This document shows, piece by piece, positions 17,092 to 25,429 of a stretch of DNA of 64,000 bases (the first letter of the stretch is position 1; every line of letters begins with the position of its first letter). The DNA lies in assembly GCF_900101605.1 (NCBI RefSeq), contig NZ_FMUR01000017.1, positions 27,304 to 91,303 of the forward strand, written 5' to 3'. The stretch is from Butyrivibrio hungatei (GTDB lineage: Bacteria > Bacillota > Clostridia > Lachnospirales > Lachnospiraceae). The notes below the pieces were generated by a model, which worked only from the letters and a program-made list of their open reading frames with translations, was not told the origin of the DNA and did not search any database. Both the position numbers and the translations under genes were made by a program.

Positions 17092-17697
17092 ATGAAATGT
17101 AGTAAAGTAATTTTGACAGCATTTTTTTCCGCGATGCTAGTTTGTGGATGCGCGGGTAAATCCGATTCTGAGGATGAAGATATGTATTTGTTTGAGAATG
17201 CATTGGCAGAACCGGGTGAAGATTTGGAAGAAACAGAGGATGCAGAGGAAGCAGAAGAGGATTCTTCAGTAAGGGTAGTTTCGCAGAGAGATCTTATCGG
17301 AGAGGGTGGCAACAGCGGTTTGTCATCGGATTATATTTCGGAAGATGAGATTGCTTCTCTGTATGCCAAACGGAAATCTGTTTCAAATGCCAAAAATTTT
17401 GAAGGAGACTGGCAGAGGATAGAAATTGAGAATTCCGCAGGTGATATCGAGATAACCGATCAGACCGATGAAGGTTTTTCATTTGAAGGTTTTTTCATCT
17501 ATACGGTAAATACCGGAGATTGTTCGGGAACGGCGTATTTTGTTTCACAGGACACAGCGATAAGCTGTATTGACGAGGCTTCGGAAGCATATATAGCATT
17601 CCATAAAGTCGGAAGTTCAATGTATGTATCGCATACGGGTGAGATCCCCGGTATGGGCATGGATGTAACACCGGATGGAGAGTATATAAGTAATTGA
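17092..17697 (+). CDS. Putative lipoprotein, function unknown
   Basis: A 201-residue protein with a lipoprotein signal peptide (MKCSKVILTAFFSAMLVCGC, modified Cys at about residue 20). A very acidic segment follows (about 24-60) and then a globular beta-rich domain (about 95-201). The start at 17092 is chosen because GGAGGG at 17081-17086 fits it, while the ATG at 17074 has no site. The globular part has a regular strand pattern (FEGFFIYTVNTGDCSGTAYF), possibly a ligand-binding or lipocalin-like fold. No family is recognised. It shares a bidirectional terminator with the convergent chemoreceptor gene. Confidence 0.75.
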   Translation: MKCSKVILTAFFSAMLVCGCAGKSDSEDEDMYLFENALAEPGEDLEETEDAEEAEEDSSVRVVSQRDLIGEGGNSGLSSDYISEDEIASLYAKRKSVSNAKNFEGDWQRIEIENSAGDIEITDQTDEGFSFEGFFIYTVNTGDCSGTAYFVSQDTAISCIDEASEAYIAFHKVGSSMYVSHTGEIPGMGMDVTPDGEYISN

Positions 17698-17711
17698 ATA
17701 TAGAAATAAGA

Positions 17712-17739
17712 AAAGCCAAGGCTCAAGTGCCTTGGCTTT
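17712..17739. terminator. Bidirectional rho-independent terminator between convergent genes
   Basis: AAAGCCAAGGC (17712-17722) pairs perfectly with GCCTTGGCTTT (17729-17739). A second hairpin follows at 17748-17772 (ATTCTTGAA with TTCAAGGAT). This hairpin pair resembles the pair at 6100-6174. Confidence 0.85.
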
Positions 17740-17775
17740 ATTAATATATTCTTGAATTTCGTGTTCAAGGATATT

Positions 17776-19530
17776 TTATTCTTCAGATGATGAAAAGCGG
17801 TTAACTTCTTCCTGCAGACGCTCAGATACTTCTCGGTTACTCTCGGAATCATCGTGAATTGTAGTGATGGAAGCAAGGATTCCGGTAGTGCTTTCCGTAG
17901 CATCTGAAACTCCTGTCGTACAGTCGCTAATAACATGTGAGATGTTGTCAATCTGTTCTGCCATTTCACCGATGGTGTTGGTAAGTACAACAGTATTTTC
18001 ATTAACTGACTTAAGTACCAGGTTGATGTCTTCCGCATCCTGATAGTACTGCTGTGCTACATTTTCGAATTCATCGTAGTCTGCAAGTACCGATTCGCTT
18101 ACATAAGTAAGCATTTCATTTGAATCTTTCGCAAGTGATTCAACTGCGGAAATAACCTGATTACTGATTTCCTGAATTGAGTTTGCGGTATCTTTACTGT
18201 GCTCGGCAAGCTGCCTGATTTCATCTGCGACAACCGCAAATCCCTTACCTGCATCGCCTGCTCTTGCTGCTTCAATTGATGCGTTGAGAGCAAGGAGGTT
18301 GGTCTGGGATGCAATTGAGAGGATATCTTCCGTAAGAGTCTGGATCTGTGCAACGTTCTTACTGTCTTCGATAGAGCTTTCAAGCCCGTCTTTTATTGAA
18401 GAAACCATCTCGTTTGTGGAATTTCTCTTCTTTTCCGTGCTTTCTCTTATAACGGTAGCATGATCCTTAATATCCGATACACGCTGGTTTCCGGCTGCTA
18501 CCTGATCCGATACCTGACCTACAGCATTATTTACATCTTTTGCTCCGTTATTAAGGGAAGTAAGTGTATTGTTTGCTGTTTCCATGCTTGCGGTAAGTTC
18601 TTCCATAACCGCGGATACATTGCTGACATCTTCTTTTGAGTTATTTACAAGGCCTACTGTGTTTTCAACCGATGAATAAATATGTCCCGACTCTGATTTT
18701 ATCTTTACGATAATATCCTGAAGGGTTGAAAGGAAATTGTTTATTCCCGAAACAAGTACTCCTACTTCATCTGTTGAGCTGTTTTGTATACGACGTGAAA
18801 GATTTGCATTTCCTGCATTCATGGAAGCAAGAATATCGTTAAGTTCTATTGATGCCGAGCGCAAAGGAGAAATTGTCTTGTTTACGACATAAACTCCTAT
18901 CACAGATACTATTATGGAAAGGATGGAACCTACTATAATCGATGTGTGAACGCTCTTTTCAGCAGCCTGTAAGCTTGCATTGTTCTGATCTACGAGAACC
19001 TGAAGCTGTTCTTTCATAAGGCCTACATTTTCTTCGTACTGAAGAATGGCTTCGTGGCAGTTTGCAAAATAAAGATCATAGGAATCGGAGAATTTTTTTG
19101 CATAAAACATCGTTTCCATTTCTTTATATGTTGTAAGGAAAAGATTTCCCGCCGAACTCATAATTTCATATTCAGCAGAAAAATCGGGATTATTTACTTT
19201 TTGAACCTGGATGGCCAGATCGTCAAGCGCAGCCTTAAGAGCTTCCTGTTCAGGCTTACCGGGATCTACCATGCTTGCGACACCGTCATCTGTATCCAAG
19301 GCGCCTGTGGGAGCCATAGCCTGTACAAGGAAGAATCTTTTTACAAGATTCTGCAGGTTGGTGTTGGCGTCTCCAAAGTCTCTTTCAATGGACAGGTACG
19401 TACCTGACATTGTATTTGCCGCTTTTACGGCGTCCTGGAAACTTATCGCAATAAGAACTACGCCAATAATCATAACTAAGGCCAGAAGAAAGAAACATGA
19501 AAGAATTTTGGTTCTTAGACTTTTAATCAT
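17776..19530 (-). CDS. Methyl-accepting chemotaxis protein
   Basis: A 584-residue chemoreceptor. It has an N-terminal membrane helix (about residues 8-30), an extracellular helical domain of about 150 residues that resembles a four-helix bundle, a second membrane helix (about 195-215), HAMP, and the signalling coiled coil. The tip reads [17 protein letters not shown] near residue 412. The start has CAGGAGG seven bases upstream. Together with the receptors at 7413 and 35276 it shows a motile, chemotactic organism. The ligand is unknown. A small change near residue 382 (the [16 protein letters not shown] stretch) is ordinary variation. Confidence 0.92.
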   Translation of the reverse strand: MIKSLRTKILSCFFLLALVMIIGVVLIAISFQDAVKAANTMSGTYLSIERDFGDANTNLQNLVKRFFLVQAMAPTGALDTDDGVASMVDPGKPEQEALKAALDDLAIQVQKVNNPDFSAEYEIMSSAGNLFLTTYKEMETMFYAKKFSDSYDLYFANCHEAILQYEENVGLMKEQLQVLVDQNNASLQAAEKSVHTSIIVGSILSIIVSVIGVYVVNKTISPLRSASIELNDILASMNAGNANLSRRIQNSSTDEVGVLVSGINNFLSTLQDIIVKIKSESGHIYSSVENTVGLVNNSKEDVSNVSAVMEELTASMETANNTLTSLNNGAKDVNNAVGQVSDQVAAGNQRVSDIKDHATVIRESTEKKRNSTNEMVSSIKDGLESSIEDSKNVAQIQTLTEDILSIASQTNLLALNASIEAARAGDAGKGFAVVADEIRQLAEHSKDTANSIQEISNQVISAVESLAKDSNEMLTYVSESVLADYDEFENVAQQYYQDAEDINLVLKSVNENTVVLTNTIGEMAEQIDNISHVISDCTTGVSDATESTTGILASITTIHDDSESNREVSERLQEEVNRFSSSEE

Positions 19531-19794
19531 ATCGTGCCTCCTGAAGGGGGATGAAAATATAAGTTGTTATAATTCCACATTATCATCGTTTTTTTGCGAT
19601 ATCAATAGATGTAAAAGTAATTTTTTATTTTTTTTATTCTTTTATAATTAGTGAGATTTACTGCATTTGATAAAAAAGCTGCATAATAATGCAAGAACAG
19701 CTTTTCCGAAGGAAATTGGCATGATAGTATATTAATATAGCGTAGAACAATTATCATAAATACAGAAATTCCAACTTACATGAGGAGGTCTCGT

Positions 19795-20322
19795 ATGAGA
19801 GTATGTAGCAGATGTGGAGCAATGGTTGAAGATGGTATCATGATATGTCCGAGTTGCAGGACGCCGCTTTCGGGAAATGAGCAGGTGGTATCGCAGCCTA
19901 TGACTGGAAACGGAGCCTATCAGAATTTTCAGGCTGAGCCAAGGCTTGGAACGAAATGGGCTGATTTTCTCGGATATTTTGCGTTATGGCTGGGGGGACT
20001 TGCCAATATTGTTTCGGGACTGGGATGTTTTGCACTGGTCGGAGCATCTTCTGCTTATATGTTGATCGCGGTTTGCTTTCTGATAACAGGTGTCTTTGAC
20101 TTTATGGCAGCGGTCAAGATCATTAAGAGAAAAAGTGATGCAAGAAAGTTTGTGATTATTGCATATTCGCTTGCAACTGTGGTTAATCTGATCGCAATCG
20201 TGTTTGCGCTTTCATCAAACGGAGATATTACGACTATGGTTCCGGCTACAATTGTATCTATACTAATGATCTTTGTTAATAATACTTATTTTAAGAACAG
20301 AGAGAATATATTTGTGAATTAA
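19795..20322 (+). CDS. Zinc-ribbon membrane protein
   Basis: A 175-residue protein. The N-terminal zinc ribbon has Cys residues at about 4, 7, 18 and 21 (CSRCG and CPSC). A linker leads to four hydrophobic helices (about 50-175). Proteins of this build are common and poorly understood; the ribbon is probably cytoplasmic. The start at 19795 is chosen because GAGGAGG at 19781-19787 fits it. The gene is divergent from the chemoreceptor and separated from it by a 264-base gap, in which I see no other gene. Confidence 0.78.
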   Translation: MRVCSRCGAMVEDGIMICPSCRTPLSGNEQVVSQPMTGNGAYQNFQAEPRLGTKWADFLGYFALWLGGLANIVSGLGCFALVGASSAYMLIAVCFLITGVFDFMAAVKIIKRKSDARKFVIIAYSLATVVNLIAIVFALSSNGDITTMVPATIVSILMIFVNNTYFKNRENIFVN

Positions 20323-20331
20323 ATGATTTTT

Positions 20332-20370
20332 TTGCGCCCAAAGAGTTGCTTTGCAACTCTTTGGGCGCAA
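20332..20370. terminator. Strong bidirectional terminator
   Basis: An 18-bp perfect stem (20332-20349 with 20353-20370, core GCGCCCAAAGAGTTGC) with a three-base loop, preceded by a T run on the + strand. It lies between the convergent zinc-ribbon gene and coaBC. Confidence 0.9.
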
Positions 20371-20381
20371 GCTCTTTCATT

Positions 20382-21581
20382 TTACGATCTCATTTTTAAA
20401 AGCTCTGATAAAAGAATATTTGCGGCGTCTGCTTTACTCATGATACCAAGTTCTTTTTCATCGGAATCGGTTATAAGAGTAAGTACATTTGTATCTACTT
20501 CAAAGCCTGCGCCCTCTACTTTAAGATTATTGGCACAGATCATATCGAGGTTCTTTTTCTCAAGCTTTTTCCTCGAATTTTTCAAAAGATCTTTTGTTTC
20601 CATAGAAAAACCGCATAACAGCTGGCCTTTCTTTTTGTTTTTTCCAAGATACGCAAGTATATCGTCGGTTGGCTTAAGCGGAATCTTAAAGTCGCCGTTC
20701 TGAGCACTCTTTTTTATCTTGTCATCTGCGTAAGCAGCGGGAGTGTAGTCTGCAACGGCAGCAGCTTTTATGATAATATCCTGTGCGTTTGAACGCTGCG
20801 TCACGGCTTCATACATATCTTTTGCGGAATTGATGCTCACAAAATCAATGTGAGAGGGCACTTCCAGATTTGTCTTTCCCGATACGAGAGTTACATTTGC
20901 ACCTCGCTGTGCGGCGGCGATTGCAATGGCGTAGCCCATCTTACCGGAAGAGTGATTTGTGATATAGCGGACAGGGTCGATGGCTTCTCTGGTCGGACCC
21001 GCCGTAACAAGGAGATTTATGCCTTCCATATCTTTGGGGAGGGCAATCTCATATATTATCTCATCAAGTATCTTTGCAGGTTCTTCCATACGACCTTTTC
21101 CGACAGTGCCGCATGCAAGGAAACCTTCGCCCGGAGTTACTATAATGTAGCCGTAGCTTTTTAACGTTTCTAAATTTTTCTGAGTGATGGGATTTTCAAA
21201 CATCTTTGTGTTCATGGCAGGAGCGATTATCTTCTTGCAAGTGCAGGCAAGAGCCGTTGTTGTGAGCATATCGTCTGCGATTCCGTTTGCAAGTTTTGCT
21301 ATGCAGTTGGCGGTTGCAGGCGCGATGACCAGAACATCTGCCTTATCGGCAAGTGCTATATGTTCGACTTCCATGGGGTGATTGCGCTCAAAAGTGCCTG
21401 TTATACATCTTGTATGCGTGAGCGATTCGAACGTAAGCGGAGTTATAAACTCTGTCGCATTTTTTGTCATAATGACATCTACATTGGCATGGGCCTTTAC
21501 AAGCTTTGAAGCAAGATCGGCTGATTTATATGCGGCAATTCCGCCCGTAACACCAAGAATTACATTTTTACCGGTTAACAT
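20382..21581 (-). CDS. coaBC: Bifunctional phosphopantothenoylcysteine decarboxylase / phosphopantothenate-cysteine ligase
   Basis: A 399-residue enzyme that carries out two consecutive steps of coenzyme A synthesis. It joins cysteine to 4'-phosphopantothenate and then decarboxylates the product. The N-terminal flavoprotein half begins LTGKNVILGVTGGIAAYK and shows PAMNTKMFENP and the flexible-loop Cys in ACGTVGKGRM. The C-terminal ligase half shows NHSSGKMGYAIA and KAAAVADYTP. The start at 21581 is preferred because GGAGAAAAG lies just upstream; the longer upstream frame adds 27 residues unlike the family. The pantothenate carrier and coaX lie nearby on the other strand, making this a CoA block. 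Confidence 0.95.
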   Translation of the reverse strand: MLTGKNVILGVTGGIAAYKSADLASKLVKAHANVDVIMTKNATEFITPLTFESLTHTRCITGTFERNHPMEVEHIALADKADVLVIAPATANCIAKLANGIADDMLTTTALACTCKKIIAPAMNTKMFENPITQKNLETLKSYGYIIVTPGEGFLACGTVGKGRMEEPAKILDEIIYEIALPKDMEGINLLVTAGPTREAIDPVRYITNHSSGKMGYAIAIAAAQRGANVTLVSGKTNLEVPSHIDFVSINSAKDMYEAVTQRSNAQDIIIKAAAVADYTPAAYADDKIKKSAQNGDFKIPLKPTDDILAYLGKNKKKGQLLCGFSMETKDLLKNSRKKLEKKNLDMICANNLKVEGAGFEVDTNVLTLITDSDEKELGIMSKADAANILLSELLKMRS

Positions 21582-21684
21582 CTCTTTTCTCCATCTCATC
21601 ACAAATTTGTTTTGAGTATACCCCCAAAATGTAAGGCCTGTAAAGGAAAGAGAGCAGTTCATAGATTTTTTATAAAAATAGTTA

Positions 21685-21713
21685 TTGACAAATTAGATTG
21701 CGCGCAATACAAT
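21685..21713 (+). promoter_or_regulatory. Promoter of the glutathione peroxidase gene with a palindrome in the spacer
   Basis: TTGACA (21685-21690) and TACAAT (21708-21713) are separated by 17 bases. The 12-bp perfect palindrome ATTGCGCGCAAT at 21697-21708 spans the spacer and touches the -10 element, an ideal place for a repressor. A redox-sensitive regulator is plausible because the gene encodes a peroxidase, but the regulator is not identified. Confidence 0.7.
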
Positions 21714-21779
21714 CACATTAAATCAAAACACGATACACAAACACGTAAACATTGTTTTATTTAATACGGAGGTTATAAC

Positions 21780-22322
21780 ATGGGATTTTATGATTATTCG
21801 GTAACAGATGCTCAGGGCAATGATTTCAAGCTCGATGCTTATAAGGGAAAAGTTGTTCTTGTAGTTAATACGGCAACAGGATGTGGATTTACACCTCATT
21901 ACAAAGATATTGAAGCAATGTATGAGAGATTCCACGATAACGGATTTGAAGTCCTTGATATCCCCTGCAATCAGTTTGCCGGACAGACACCCGGAACCGA
22001 TGAGGAAATTCATGAATTCTGTCAGCTTCATTACAATACCAAGTTCCCTCAGATGAAAAAATCTGATGTAAACGGTGAGAATCAGCTCCCTGTTTATAAG
22101 TTCCTTAAGGAGCAGAAAGGTTTTGAAGGATTTGGCAAAGGACCTGCTGCTTTGGCAATGGGTGTTATGCTTAAAAAGATTGATAAAGATTATAAGAATA
22201 ACCCTGATATAAAGTGGAATTTCACTAAGTTTGTAGTAGACAGAGAAGGCAATGTTGTTGCACGTTTCGAGCCTACACAGAAGATGGAAGATGTTGCTGC
22301 TTATGTAGAGAAGCTCATCTGA
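21780..22322 (+). CDS. Glutathione peroxidase family protein (Cys type)
   Basis: A 180-residue thiol peroxidase. The peroxidatic site NTATGCGFTPHY has Cys35, encoded by TGT, where animal enzymes have selenocysteine. FEVLDIPCNQFAGQTPGT carries the conserved Gln and a possible resolving Cys, and NFTKFVVDREGNVV is the C-terminal family motif. Bacterial members usually use thioredoxin as reductant to remove hydroperoxides. Length and motifs fit the family. The gene has its own promoter with a candidate operator and a GGAGG site. Such enzymes help anaerobes survive brief oxygen exposure. Confidence 0.92.
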   Translation: MGFYDYSVTDAQGNDFKLDAYKGKVVLVVNTATGCGFTPHYKDIEAMYERFHDNGFEVLDIPCNQFAGQTPGTDEEIHEFCQLHYNTKFPQMKKSDVNGENQLPVYKFLKEQKGFEGFGKGPAALAMGVMLKKIDKDYKNNPDIKWNFTKFVVDREGNVVARFEPTQKMEDVAAYVEKLI

Positions 22323-22435
22323 GGAAATGTATTTGCACATTGCAAGGCTTGCAAAAATACTTTTCTGTGATATATTTATTGTGCGCGGTATTTAGTATGA
22401 ACTGAAACTGCAGCATTATTTAAGGAGAATTTAAA

Positions 22436-23083
22436 ATGGATAGTACATCATCACTTGGCCGCAAGACTGAGGAGTTAGGCGGACTGAGCAAAAAAACGCA
22501 GTACATGGTAGAGACTGCACTTCTTGTTGCCGTTACCATCATCATGGGTAACACTTTTTTAGGCACAATTCCCACACCTTTACTTAAAATTTCAATCGTA
22601 ACCGTTCCGGTTGCCCTTGCATCTATGTTGATCGGACCTGTTGCAGGCATTATCTGTGGTCTTGCATTTGGTATCAACAGCTTTATCGGTGCGCTCAACG
22701 GATCGAGCGGACTTCTTTCAACACTCTTTAATATCAATCCTTTCGGAGTGTTTGTGACAGCAATTGTTGCAAGAGTCCTCGATGCAGCGGTTACATCATT
22801 TGTTTATAAGTTAATACACAAAGGTAAGCTTAAGACAGCTTCCTATTACATAGCAGGCGCCCTTATGCCTCTTCTTAATACGGCATTCTTCATGGGCTCA
22901 CTTTGCCTGTTCTTCTTTAATACTGAATTTGTACAGGGACTTGCAGCCAATTACAACGCTACAACACCTATGGCATTCGTTATCGGCATGGTAGGCGTTC
23001 AGGCGACAATCGAGGCTGTTGTCGGATGCGTTTTGGGCGGTACACTTGCTATGGTGCTTTCCAAAGCTCTTCACAGGGGATAA
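22436..23083 (+). CDS. panT: ECF transporter substrate-binding (S) subunit, probably pantothenate
   Basis: A 215-residue membrane protein with six predicted helices and the compact Gly/Ala-rich layout of ECF S subunits. ALLVAVTIIMGNTFLGTIPT is a typical first helix, and the ASMLIGPVAGIICGL region a typical fold signature. Such proteins bind a vitamin and work with a shared energising module encoded elsewhere. The specificity is inferred from position: it lies between the CoA gene coaBC and coaX, both of which use pantothenate products. The fold is confident and the substrate moderately so. Confidence 0.72.
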   Translation: MDSTSSLGRKTEELGGLSKKTQYMVETALLVAVTIIMGNTFLGTIPTPLLKISIVTVPVALASMLIGPVAGIICGLAFGINSFIGALNGSSGLLSTLFNINPFGVFVTAIVARVLDAAVTSFVYKLIHKGKLKTASYYIAGALMPLLNTAFFMGSLCLFFFNTEFVQGLAANYNATTPMAFVIGMVGVQATIEAVVGCVLGGTLAMVLSKALHRG

Positions 23084-23084
23084 G

Positions 23085-23175
23085 AGTGTGTTGTCTCATT
23101 GACAATTAGATTAATTACTTGTGAAATAATCCATATACTGCGTTATTAATCAAAAAGTCAACGAGACAACACACT
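23085..23175 (+). promoter_or_regulatory. Long hairpin between panT and coaX
   Basis: A 19-base arm (23085-23103, starting AGTGTGTTGTCTC) pairs with 23157-23175 (ending GAGACAACACACT) with a single mismatch. GATTAAT and ATTAATC extend the fold inside the loop. The arm ends 14 bases before the coaX start and includes TTGACA at 23099-23104, so it may hold a promoter or an attenuator. Which of these applies is not settled by the sequence. Confidence 0.55.
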
Positions 23176-23189
23176 GAAAGGCGATTTTC

Positions 23190-23963
23190 ATGAGCAGAGT
23201 TTTGGCGGTTGATATTGGTAACTCAAATATTGTCGTAGGTTCATTTGACGGATCGGATTACAGAGAACTCGGAAGACTTAAGTCTGACAGAGCTCTTACA
23301 GAAGATGAGATTGCGGAAGGATTTGCAGACCTGATAAGTAAGGCAGGATTAGAAGAAAGATCATTTGACGGCTCGGTTTTATCAAGTGTTGTCACTGAGA
23401 TGACGGATAAGACAGCAGGGGCACTGAAGAAGATAACGGGAAAAGATGCAATGATTCCAAACACCACAATGAACACAGGAATAGATGTATCAAAATATGA
23501 CACTTCCTGCTTGGGATTTGATCGGGTTGCAGATCTTGCGGCTGCAGTTTCAGAATATGGAAGCCCTGTAATGGTATGCGATCTGGGAACCTGCACGACA
23601 ATAACGGTTGCGGATGAAAAAAACCAAATTGTAGGGGGAATGATATGTCCCGGAGTTCAATTGTCTCTTGATGCAGAGGCAGAGAGGACTTCGAAACTTC
23701 CACAGCTTACAGCCGGAGGGACTGACAAACTTCTTGGAACCGATACTGAGTCCAATATGATAGCGGGAACTGTTGCAGCCACCGGGATCATGCTTACAGG
23801 GCTTATAGACAGGATTACAAGGGAATATGGTTTTGACGATCTTAAAGTTGTCATAACAGGAGGTTTGTCAGAGGTCGTAGCACAGTGGATAGATGCGGAC
23901 GTTATAAGAGATTCGAATCTTTTGATGAGAGGTCTTTTGACAATATATAACAAAAATAAATAA
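23190..23963 (+). CDS. coaX: Type III pantothenate kinase
   Basis: A 257-residue ASKHA-fold kinase that phosphorylates pantothenate, the first step of coenzyme A synthesis. The N-terminal nucleotide-binding motif LAVDIGNSNIVVGSF is at residues 5-19, the family GFDRVADL motif near 110, and the DLGTCTT phosphate motif near 131. The last strand and helix read VVITGGLSEVVAQ. Type III enzymes need a monovalent cation and are not inhibited by CoA. Location beside the presumed pantothenate carrier and coaBC supports the call. A weak site (GAAAGG) precedes the start. Confidence 0.95.
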   Translation: MSRVLAVDIGNSNIVVGSFDGSDYRELGRLKSDRALTEDEIAEGFADLISKAGLEERSFDGSVLSSVVTEMTDKTAGALKKITGKDAMIPNTTMNTGIDVSKYDTSCLGFDRVADLAAAVSEYGSPVMVCDLGTCTTITVADEKNQIVGGMICPGVQLSLDAEAERTSKLPQLTAGGTDKLLGTDTESNMIAGTVAATGIMLTGLIDRITREYGFDDLKVVITGGLSEVVAQWIDADVIRDSNLLMRGLLTIYNKNK

Positions 23964-24084
23964 TGGATTACCAATCGAGAAGTCGTACCTTGAAAAAACA
24001 GGGTGTGGCTTCTTTTCAATATGGCAAAAGAGGGCTATAATCAGATAGTCGAATTATGAAAAAAGTTTTTGGAGGAAAATTATA

Positions 24085-24870
24085 ATGAAATCACCTGCAG
24101 AGATAGCAGCAAAGTATGAATCAGTCGGAAAGGGAAAGACAGAAGGAAAATTTTTGCAAACTTTTATGCTTGCTATTCTTGCGGGCTCTTTTATAGCGCT
24201 CGGAGGTCTTGGAAGCCAGATTGCGTCAAGTTGTGCGGCTGATCCGTCAAGCGCAAGAGTTATCAGCTCGGTTGTATTCCCTATAGGTCTTTTTATGGTG
24301 CTTGTCGGAGGAGCTGAACTTTTTACAGGAAACTGTCTGATCACAATCCCTGTTTTGTCAAAGAAAGCTACTGTTAAAGGAATGATCAGAAACTGGGTGA
24401 TCGTTTATTTCGGAAATATGGTCGGAGGCTTTTTGATCGCGGCTCTTGCTGCTTTCAGTCATATATATTCTTTTAATGACGGTAATCTTGCTACGCAGGT
24501 AGTGAATACTGCCGTGACCAAATCTACAATTTCTTTCGGAGATGCATTTTTAAGAGGAATTCTTTGTAACGTTCTTGTATGCATGGCTGTTTGGTGCTCT
24601 TTTGCGGCAGATGAACTTGCAGGCAAAGTATTTGCACTGTGGCTTCCCGTTATGCTCTTCATTATCTGCGGATTTGAGCACTGTGTTGCAAATATGTATT
24701 TCATCCCCGCAGGATTTCTTGCATCATTTGTTCACGGTATTCCTGCAGACGGATTGTCTGCCGTCGGATTTTTTGTCACAAATCTGATACCCGTTACGCT
24801 CGGAAATATAGTAGGCGGCGGTATCTGTGTCGGTGCGGTCTATCATTTGATCTATCTAAGGAAGAACTGA
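24085..24870 (+). CDS. Formate/nitrite transporter family channel
   Basis: A 261-residue membrane protein with six helices. Family hallmarks include [10 protein letters not shown] in the first helix, the [14 protein letters not shown] motif near residues 73-86, [13 protein letters not shown] near 99, and [13 protein letters not shown] near 190, which carries the conserved His of the pore. Such proteins pass formate, nitrite or hydrosulfide as weak acids. In a fermenting anaerobe, formate export is a fair guess. The start has GGAGGAAAA at 24070-24078. The macrodomain gene begins four bases after the stop, so the two are cotranscribed. Confidence 0.9.
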   Translation: MKSPAEIAAKYESVGKGKTEGKFLQTFMLAILAGSFIALGGLGSQIASSCAADPSSARVISSVVFPIGLFMVLVGGAELFTGNCLITIPVLSKKATVKGMIRNWVIVYFGNMVGGFLIAALAAFSHIYSFNDGNLATQVVNTAVTKSTISFGDAFLRGILCNVLVCMAVWCSFAADELAGKVFALWLPVMLFIICGFEHCVANMYFIPAGFLASFVHGIPADGLSAVGFFVTNLIPVTLGNIVGGGICVGAVYHLIYLRKN

Positions 24871-24874
24871 GAAT

Positions 24875-25381
24875 ATGAATAATATTGAATTTTTCGTCGG
24901 AGATATCACAAAAATTAAAGTTGATGCAATTGTTAATGCCGCCAATTCAAGTCTTCTTGGCGGGGGCGGTGTTGACGGTGCGATCCACAGAGCGGCAGGT
25001 GTGCGGCTTTTGGAGGAATGTAGACGCCTGGGCGGATGTAGGACAGGTGAAGCAAAGATCACCAATGGTTACAATCTTCCGGCAAAATATGTTATTCACA
25101 CGGTAGGACCTATTTATTCAGGTGCAGAGAGTGATGAGACAGACCTGTATAACTGCTACTATAATTCGCTTTTACTTGCAAAAGAAAATGATGTTCACAG
25201 TATTGCTTTTCCGGGAATTTCAACGGGAGTTTACGGTTATCCCAAAGAAGCGGCTGCGAAAATTGCGCTTAGGTCGATAACGACTTGGCTTTCGGATAAT
25301 TCCGGTTATGATATGAAGATAACGATAGTAAACTTTTCACAACATGACTACGAGATTTATCAATCCGTGATCGGCAAATGA
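24875..25381 (+). CDS. Macrodomain protein (ADP-ribose hydrolase-like)
   Basis: A 168-residue single macrodomain. The motif [20 protein letters not shown] (residues 14-33) carries the NAAN and Gly-rich loop of the catalytic class that removes O-acetyl groups from O-acetyl-ADP-ribose or ADP-ribose from proteins. A second loop, [12 protein letters not shown] (near residue 111), completes the binding site. The gene starts four bases after the formate/nitrite channel gene. No macrodomain partner such as a sirtuin or ADP-ribosyltransferase is seen nearby, so its role is open. GGAAG before the ATG and the tight spacing support the start. Confidence 0.92.
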   Translation: MNNIEFFVGDITKIKVDAIVNAANSSLLGGGGVDGAIHRAAGVRLLEECRRLGGCRTGEAKITNGYNLPAKYVIHTVGPIYSGAESDETDLYNCYYNSLLLAKENDVHSIAFPGISTGVYGYPKEAAAKIALRSITTWLSDNSGYDMKITIVNFSQHDYEIYQSVIGK

Positions 25382-25429
25382 TGTAGCTTTTTTATTCTGA
25401 AATCACACTAAAAGTATGGGAGTAATATT

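Noticed and set aside
17499..18038. A 179-codon open frame spanning the lipoprotein and chemoreceptor genes
   Set aside because: It crosses the bidirectional terminator and overlaps two well-supported genes in other frames.
21780..22322. Selenocysteine glutathione peroxidase
   Set aside because: The active-site codon is TGT (Cys35), not TGA.
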